Assembly: GCA_964424545.1 (NCBI GenBank) | Contig: CAYRJN010000212.1 | Location: 1 to 6,258 of the forward strand | Direction: 5' to 3' | Source of the DNA: JAUVIB01 sp964424545 | Lineage (GTDB): Bacteria > Calditrichota > Calditrichia > Calditrichales > Calditrichaceae | DNA length: 6,258 nucleotides | In this document: one piece after another, positions 1 through 4,141 of the stretch | Numbering within the stretch: position 1 is the stretch's first letter | How the letters are laid out: the number at the start of each line of letters is the position of its first letter | The notes under the pieces: generated by a model | The model's database searches: none | Told to the model about the DNA's origin: nothing | The model's input: the letters and a program-made list of their open reading frames with translations, nothing else | Translations under genes and position numbers: made by a program

Positions 1-813
1 TAAAAGAAATTTTTCAATTACTTTATCGGGAAAATTTATTCCTGTCCAAATTTTAAAACTCTCATCGGCCTGATAAATCAACATCGGCAAGCCATTAATA
101 ATTTGACAAGCCTGTTCTTCCGCCCGCGTTAATAATTTGCTCTTTTTAGGATTATAAATCAAATCATAAACAATGCAATTACTATATTTTTCGCTAATTT
201 CCAACGGCGTTTTATCTATTTCATTCCCCATTCCCAAACTTGTTGTATTTACAATCAGGTTTATGGGATCGTTCAAATGATTTATAGTTGAAAAATCAAT
301 AATTTCAATTTTCGTTCTTCCGCTGTATTTAACGGATTGAACCAAAAGTTCCGCTCTTGATTTTGTTCTATTGGCAAGATATATTTTTTCTATTTTCAAC
401 TTTTCAAGTATTCCGTATATCACCGCTCTAGCCGCCCCGCCGGCGCCGAGAACCAGTACGCTATTAATGCTGTCGAGATATTTCTCTATGGGTTTAACAA
501 AGCCGAGATAATCGGTATTATACCCTCTCCATTTACCGTTAGATATTTTTATCGTATTTATTGCCCCGATGTTCGCGCTCATAGGATCTATATCATCTAA
601 ATATTTTATGATGGTTTCTTTAAAAGGAATGGTAATGTTAAAGCCCCGCCAATCCTCATGCTTTAACTGCTTAATAGTCTCCTCAAACTCGGTAGGATTT
701 ATTTCTATTTTTTGATATAATGCATTTATTTTCAATGCGTTGAAAGCAGAATTATGAATTTGGGGAGAGATACTGTGCTTTAAAGGATAGCCGATTATGC
801 CGTATTTATTCAT
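1..813 (-). CDS. aroE: Shikimate dehydrogenase AroE (3' end cut by window edge)
   Basis: Reduces 3-dehydroshikimate to shikimate with NADPH in the cytoplasm, the fourth step of the shikimate pathway. I translated this frame by hand: 271 codons from the ATG at 811-813, still open at base 1. AroE is usually about 270-290 residues, so only the last few codons should be missing. The N-terminal substrate domain shows GYPLKHSISPQIHN (9-21 region), NITIPFKE with the catalytic-type Lys65, and GYNTDYLGF with the partner Asp101. The Rossmann domain shows GAGGAAR (123-129), then ANRT (147-150, the usual NADP-phosphate contact) and NTTSLGM (189-195). The C-terminal motif reads NGLPMLIYQADESF, where many homologues have NGLGMLVxQAxxAF. 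The start ATG overlaps the aroA stop by one base, with no strong ribosome binding site, which suggests translational coupling. ANRT favours NADP-linked AroE over the NAD-using YdiB type, but paralogues cannot be fully excluded. Confidence 0.95.
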   Translation of the reverse strand, partial: MNKYGIIGYPLKHSISPQIHNSAFNALKINALYQKIEINPTEFEETIKQLKHEDWRGFNITIPFKETIIKYLDDIDPMSANIGAINTIKISNGKWRGYNTDYLGFVKPIEKYLDSINSVLVLGAGGAARAVIYGILEKLKIEKIYLANRTKSRAELLVQSVKYSGRTKIEIIDFSTINHLNDPINLIVNTTSLGMGNEIDKTPLEISEKYSNCIVYDLIYNPKKSKLLTRAEEQACQIINGLPMLIYQADESFKIWTGINFPDKVIEKFLL

Positions 814-815
814 TA
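811..815 (-). promoter_or_regulatory. TAATG stop/start overlap, aroA to aroE
   Basis: The aroA stop (TAA, 815-813 on the minus strand) shares its final A with the aroE ATG (813-811). Only a weak GGA lies upstream, about a dozen bases away, so aroE initiation probably depends on ribosomes ending aroA. The overlap is seen; the coupling is inferred. Confidence 0.7.
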
Positions 816-2072
816 GTTGATTGTTATCCATTTTAAAACCGACCAAAATTCCGGAAATGATACGGCCGTACATTCGGGATTATCCAAAATTATTTCTTGA
901 TCGGCAATTAAATTAGCGATAGCAAAGGACATAGCAATCCTGTGGTCGCCATAGGTTTTTACTTTTCCGCCGATAAAATGTTGGCCGCCCTGCATTTTGA
1001 AACCGTCTTCAAGCTCCTCTATCCGGATTCCCGTATTTTTCATATTAAGCGCAATAGCTCTAATCCGATCCGATTCTTTATAACGCAATTCTTCGGCATT
1101 TTGTAATTCAAATGAGCCCTCCGCAGTGGATGCCAGCACAGCAAGAATGGGAATTTCATCAATTATATTGGGAATAATTTCCTTTTCGATATTTATATTG
1201 TGTAATTGGCTATATTTAACCGCAATGTTGCCCATAGGTTCCGGTTTTTCACGAATAAGATCAATTTTCAAATCGGCTCCCATTCGTTTTAATATAGTCA
1301 ACAAACCGGTGCGTGTGGGATTTAAGGATACATTTTTAATCAACAATTCGGAATCCGGCGTGATTAACGCGGCAGCGATGAAAAAGGCGGCGGACGAAAA
1401 ATCTCCGGGAATCGTCATGGAAAGCGGCGTAATTTTTATGTTTCTGGAACTAAAAATTGAACGGCTTCCGTCATTGTTGATTTTAATGGGTAAACCCAGC
1501 ATACGCTCCGTATGATCTCTTGTCTGAGTATACTCTATAACTTCTGTTTCGTCTTCGGCAAAGAGACCCGCTAATAAAACGGCTGATTTTACTTGCGCGC
1601 TTGCTACGGGCAGCTCGTAACTTATCCCTTTTAACGGAATAGACGGATGAAATTCCATTGGCAGATAGCCGTTTTGAGATCGGATGCGGGCGCCCATTCT
1701 TGTTAAGGGTTCAATTATGCGTTTCATGGGGCGTTTTTGCAACGAGCTGTCACCGCTGATTTTTGTAGGAAATGTTAAGTTGGCTAATAGAGCGCTGATT
1801 AATCGCGTAGTGGTGCCGGAATTTTCTGCGTTTAGAATATCCGCGCTTTCAGTCCAATTCTCAAGTTTTTTTCCATAAATTTTCAGTTTATCGTCAGTAA
1901 TTTCAAAATTTACGCCTAACTGTTTAATACAATTGAGCGTTGCGCTGCAGTCATCGTTAAAATTGAAATTTTCAAATACGGAGACGCCATCTGAAAATGA
2001 GGCAAACAGCGCCGAGCGATGCGAGATGGATTTATCGCCTGGTAGGGAGATTTCTCCTTTTATCTTTGTCAT
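813..2072 (-). CDS. aroA: 3-phosphoshikimate 1-carboxyvinyltransferase (EPSP synthase) AroA
   Basis: Transfers the enolpyruvyl group of phosphoenolpyruvate to shikimate 3-phosphate, the sixth shikimate step, in the cytoplasm. At 419 residues it is normal for the family. Motifs in order: LPGDKSISHRS (10-20, Lys14 and Arg19), NSGTTTRL (84-91, the PEP/glyphosate loop), LQKRPMKRIIEPL (111-123), QVKSA (160-164), DEIPILA with catalytic-type Asp305, ELRYKESDR with Glu333 (328-336), and YGDHRIAMS (374-382). All key residues appear present. The loop has Leu91 where E. coli has Pro101, and the motif style resembles class II enzymes; Gly86 (E. coli Gly96) is kept. The ATG at 2070-2072 overlaps the upstream gene's stop by one base and no clear ribosome binding site precedes it. 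The start is fixed by the family-typical distance to the LPGDKS motif. aroE follows with the same overlap. Confidence 0.97.
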   Translation of the reverse strand: MTKIKGEISLPGDKSISHRSALFASFSDGVSVFENFNFNDDCSATLNCIKQLGVNFEITDDKLKIYGKKLENWTESADILNAENSGTTTRLISALLANLTFPTKISGDSSLQKRPMKRIIEPLTRMGARIRSQNGYLPMEFHPSIPLKGISYELPVASAQVKSAVLLAGLFAEDETEVIEYTQTRDHTERMLGLPIKINNDGSRSIFSSRNIKITPLSMTIPGDFSSAAFFIAAALITPDSELLIKNVSLNPTRTGLLTILKRMGADLKIDLIREKPEPMGNIAVKYSQLHNINIEKEIIPNIIDEIPILAVLASTAEGSFELQNAEELRYKESDRIRAIALNMKNTGIRIEELEDGFKMQGGQHFIGGKVKTYGDHRIAMSFAIANLIADQEIILDNPECTAVSFPEFWSVLKWITIN

Positions 2073-2074
2073 TA
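2070..2074 (-). promoter_or_regulatory. TAATG stop/start overlap, membrane-protein gene to aroA
   Basis: The TAA stop of the LiaF-like gene (2074-2072) shares its last A with the aroA ATG (2072-2070). The 20 bases upstream are AT-rich and lack a Shine-Dalgarno core, so aroA translation is likely coupled to that of the membrane protein. The overlap is seen; the coupling is inferred. Confidence 0.7.
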
Positions 2075-2605
2075 ATTAATATTCTGCGTTAAATCTGTTG
2101 TTTTATTTCTGTTATTTAAATTTGATTTTAAAAGTAATATTACGCCTATTACGATTAAAATAACCGGCCAGTAAGTTTGCAATAAATCAACCGTTAACCA
2201 CAAAGGCAAAACATCATAGTAATCGATAAATACAATAAGTCCGACAATTAATAATAGAAACCCAACGATAATATTGGATATATACTCTTTTTGAAATAAA
2301 TAATAAATAAAATTAGCCGCTGAGAGATCAAGAATTATCAATGCAACGCCAAGCTGATCATCCGAAGGCAATACGCCGAATTTCATCAACAATAGAGTTA
2401 GCGCGAGTAATAAAAAAAAGGAACCACCGAGAATACCTTTGTGTTTAGCGTGACGCAATCCTCTCGAAAAAAACAGCGAACCGATAAATATGGATATTAA
2501 AATAACCACTGTTGATCGTGACGGCATTAGGATGCCAAGTTGCATAGCCAGCAGTGTTGCGCCGATAATAATCAGACTCCAAGCCGAAACTTTTCGTTTA
2601 TCCAT
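2072..2605 (-). CDS. Small polytopic membrane protein, LiaF/DUF5668-like
   Basis: 177 residues, almost wholly hydrophobic, with about six likely membrane segments (roughly 9-27, 32-49, 58-76, 85-104, 110-128, 144-160), a Lys/Arg-rich loop at 48-57 and a polar Asn/Thr-rich tail. The last segment, YWPVILIVIGVILLLKS (145-161), matches the WP-x-LIxIGxxLL pattern of the LiaF-type transmembrane domain (DUF5668). Three segments end alike: GILMP (24-28), GVLP (77-80) and DVLP (131-134), suggesting an internally repeated membrane unit. The start is well supported by GGGGGAG six bases upstream. It lies 3 bases after the two-PspC gene, whose middle carries similar segments, so the two proteins may interact in the inner membrane. 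LiaF-type proteins are linked to envelope-stress signalling, but the soluble LiaF C-terminal domain is absent, so I do not assign that function. Confidence 0.8.
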   Translation of the reverse strand: MDKRKVSAWSLIIIGATLLAMQLGILMPSRSTVVILISIFIGSLFFSRGLRHAKHKGILGGSFFLLLALTLLLMKFGVLPSDDQLGVALIILDLSAANFIYYLFQKEYISNIIVGFLLLIVGLIVFIDYYDVLPLWLTVDLLQTYWPVILIVIGVILLLKSNLNNRNKTTDLTQNIN

Positions 2606-2608
2606 AAC

Positions 2609-3307
2609 TTACTCCCCCTTTTTATCGGGAGCAGTTGAGATAATTTCTTCAGGTTCTTCGGGAAAAACGATGATCATAATAATATAACCGATAATTCCAA
2701 CCCCGAAAGAAGCCAGCGTTAACAATACCCAGCCTATTCGCACCAAGCTTACATCAATATTAAAATATTCGGCTAAACCGCCGCAAACGCCGCTTATCAT
2801 TTTAACTTTTCTGGAACGATAAAGCTCTTTCGTTTCAGGCTTATTGTCTTCAACCTTCACTCCCCCTTTGCCGACGGAAGGCTCATTTTGAAAAGGACTT
2901 TTGTTTACAAGTAAAAACACGCCCAATATGATTAAAAAGACGGACCAGATAATTTGCCAGGGTATATCCCAATATCTAATATAATAAAAAAGACCGAACT
3001 GTTTCAGTAAAATAATTACACCGATAATGATCAAAGCGCTGCCCCAAAATAGGGTGCTGTCCTTCTTTCTCGAAGAGCCGCCTTCCGCGTATTCCTCATC
3101 GGGATTTTCCGGTATAATAATAATGGCCGCTAAATATAAAACAAATCCTACGCCGCCGAAAAGTATTGACAAAACCCAAACAATACGCAACAAAACTGCA
3201 TCTATTCCGAAGTAGGCGCTAACTCCACCGCAAACGCCGGCAATCATGCGGTTGGCTTTTGAACGATATAATTTTTTTTTCTCTTCCTGCTTCTTTTCAT
3301 CAGTCAT
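2609..3307 (-). CDS. Membrane protein with two PspC domains flanking a DUF5668-like hairpin
   Basis: 232 residues. PspC is an inner-membrane component of the phage-shock envelope-stress response in Enterobacteria, but the domain is widespread elsewhere without the rest of that system. Two PspC domains are visible: residues 12-69 (KKLYRSKANRMIAGVCGGVS, then IVWVL and a segment ending IIPENP) and 161-220 (KELYRSRKVKMISGVCGGLA, then IGWVL and VFPEEP). Between them are two hydrophobic segments, 86-101 (GSALIIIGVIILLKQFG) and 117-135 (PWQIIWSVFLIILGVFLLV), like the DUF5668/LiaF type. Charged linkers (70-83, 137-160) separate the blocks. No signal peptide is seen. The start ATG follows GGGAGT by five bases. 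It heads a tight block with the LiaF-like gene and aroA-aroE. No PspA, PspB or PspF gene is visible in this window, so a classical Psp role is not shown; pspC is not used as a symbol for that reason. Confidence 0.9.
   Translation of the reverse strand: MTDEKKQEEKKKLYRSKANRMIAGVCGGVSAYFGIDAVLLRIVWVLSILFGGVGFVLYLAAIIIIPENPDEEYAEGGSSRKKDSTLFWGSALIIIGVIILLKQFGLFYYIRYWDIPWQIIWSVFLIILGVFLLVNKSPFQNEPSVGKGGVKVEDNKPETKELYRSRKVKMISGVCGGLAEYFNIDVSLVRIGWVLLTLASFGVGIIGYIIMIIVFPEEPEEIISTAPDKKGE
2612..2618 (-). promoter_or_regulatory. Ribosome binding site of the LiaF-like gene
   Basis: GGGGGAG on the minus strand, six bases before the ATG at 2605. It lies inside the last codons of the upstream PspC gene (Lys-Gly-Glu), so the two genes are packed together and probably co-translated. 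Confidence 0.8.
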
Positions 3308-3312
3308 ATTTT

Positions 3313-3318
3313 ACTCCC
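3313..3318 (-). promoter_or_regulatory. Ribosome binding site of the two-PspC gene
   Basis: GGGAGT on the minus strand, five bases before the ATG at 3307. A good Shine-Dalgarno match that supports this start. Confidence 0.8.
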
Positions 3319-3355
3319 TTTATTAGTCCTTTAATGTTAAAAGACGTAAAAACGG

Positions 3356-3390
3356 AAAAATTTGTTTCAATCGCGGTGATAACAAGCGAT
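3356..3390 (-). terminator. Weak hairpin and T-tract between greA and the PspC gene
   Basis: On the minus strand, ATCGC (3390-3386) and GCGAT (3374-3370) can pair across an 11-base loop, followed about ten bases later by TTTTT (3360-3356). The stem is short and the T-run is not adjacent, so this is at best a weak terminator or attenuator and may be chance. If real, it would partly separate greA from the downstream four-gene block. The rest of the 102-base gap shows only AT-rich DNA. Confidence 0.2.
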
Positions 3391-3409
3391 GCTAAAAAAT
3401 TTATAAAAT

Positions 3410-3877
3410 TTACTCAATGGAAATTATTTTATATTGCAAAATACCGGCCGGGACTTGAATTTCCGCCACATCGCCTACTTTTTTACCGAGCAAACCTTTA
3501 CCTACGGGCGAAGAAATGGATATTTTATTATTTTTAATATCCGCTTCGTCGGCTGAAACAAGGGTGTATTCGTATTCTTTATTCCTTTTAAGATCGAGCA
3601 CCTTAGTTGTAGTCAGGATTGAAACACGCTCTGTATCCCTGTCCTTTTCGTCAATTATTCTCGCTCTCGCTATTCTATCCTGCAGCTGTTGTATTTTTGT
3701 TTCCGTTAAAGAGAGCTCTTCTCTTGCGGCATGATATTCGGCATTTTCTTTAAGATCGCCTAATTCGCGCGCTGTCGCCACTTTTTTCGAAATGGCGGGA
3801 CGAATTTTATATTTTAAATCGTGTAATTCTTCTTTTAATTTTTTTAATCCACTTTCGGTTAAATAAACATATTCCAA
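3410..3877 (-). CDS. greA: Transcription elongation factor GreA (TTG start)
   Basis: Enters the secondary channel of RNA polymerase and stimulates cleavage of the 3' end of backtracked RNA, restarting stalled complexes. 155 residues, close to the usual 155-160. The N-terminal coiled coil (about 1-75) carries RPAI (26-29), ATARELGDLKENAEYHAA (34-51) with the tip acids Asp41 and Glu44, and a heptad-like stretch TETKIQQLQDRIARARII. The C-terminal FKBP-like domain (about 82-155) contains SPVGKGLLGKKVGDV (123-137) and VPAG (142-145). The first codon is TTG (3877-3875), not ATG. It is chosen because AAAGGA sits six bases upstream and because it places the tip acids at 41 and 44, as in E. coli GreA. 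The nearby ATG (3870-3868) is out of frame. The intact tip acids argue for a cleavage factor and against an inhibitor-type Gre homologue. rel lies upstream on the same strand. Confidence 0.96.
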   Translation of the reverse strand: MEYVYLTESGLKKLKEELHDLKYKIRPAISKKVATARELGDLKENAEYHAAREELSLTETKIQQLQDRIARARIIDEKDRDTERVSILTTTKVLDLKRNKEYEYTLVSADEADIKNNKISISSPVGKGLLGKKVGDVAEIQVPAGILQYKIISIE

Positions 3878-3883
3878 AATATT

Positions 3884-3890
3884 TCCTTTC
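3884..3890 (-). promoter_or_regulatory. Ribosome binding site fixing the greA TTG start
   Basis: GAAAGGA on the minus strand with six bases (AATATT) before the TTG at 3877-3875. This site decides the start: no in-frame ATG lies nearby, and the next candidates would remove part of the conserved coiled coil. Confidence 0.75.
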
Positions 3891-4079
3891 AGCTAATTTT
3901 GCCTATCCGTTCGAATTTACGCCGCTTAAGTTAAGAATTATGTGGTTTTAATTCAAGTAAGGATGACGAATGAACAAAGATAATAGTTTGTAATCATTTT
4001 TAATGAAGGCTTTCTCTAAAGGCAATTAATAAATTAAATTTTAAACTTTTTATAGGCCTTTTAAGAACAGAACGCAGCA

Positions 4080-4127
4080 AATTGATTAATAAAAAAATAT
4101 TTTCAATTCTATGATACCACGAAGTGG
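4080..4127 (-). terminator. Possible rel 3'-end structure
   Basis: About 15 bases past the rel stop, CCAC/GTGG (4127-4124 with 4120-4117, 3-base loop) can form a small stem. It is followed by AATTGA/TCAATT arms (4108-4103 with 4085-4080) enclosing TATT/AATA around a T-run. The layout resembles a weak, AT-dominated transcript end but lacks the GC-rich stem plus immediate U-tract of a canonical intrinsic terminator. Confidence 0.25.
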
Positions 4128-4141
4128 AAAGAAAAAAAATA

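Larger units (their letters stand above)
3878..4141 (-). other. Intergenic region between rel and greA
   Basis: 264 bases, very AT-rich, with no credible gene on either strand. It holds the greA ribosome binding site at its low end. Reading the minus strand after the rel stop come a T-run, a small CCAC-TTC-GTGG hairpin (4127-4117), an AT-only nested hairpin (4108-4080), and AAAGGC/GCCTTT arms across an AT-rich loop of about 30 bases (near 4018-4060). One of these may end the rel transcript, and a greA promoter should lie here too, but I found no convincing -35/-10 pair. Confidence 0.5.

Noticed and set aside
1126..1515. Open frame on the plus strand, 129 codons
   Set aside because: Lies wholly antisense to aroA, whose conserved motifs run through the same bases; its translation shows no recognisable family and it is a shadow of the real gene.
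2609..3307. A complete phage-shock (Psp) or LiaFSR operon
   Set aside because: No PspA, PspB, PspF, LiaS or LiaR homologue is present in the window; only the PspC domain and the LiaF-like membrane segments are seen.
3259..3537. Plus-strand open frame spanning the greA/PspC gap
   Set aside because: Antisense to the ends of two well-supported genes; low-complexity, aromatic-rich translation with no domain and no good ribosome binding site.
3975..3982. TATCTTTG on the minus strand, resembling the Bacteroidota -7 promoter element (TAnnTTTG), about 100 bases before greA
   Set aside because: No matching -33 TTTG at the right distance, and the clear Shine-Dalgarno sites here argue against a typical Bacteroidota; one 6-base match in AT-rich DNA is expected by chance.
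3958..3984. Tiny plus-strand reading frame (ATG ACG AAT GAA CAA AGA TAA) with a GG-rich stretch upstream
   Set aside because: Only six codons, no conservation evidence, and the region is better explained as non-coding spacer.
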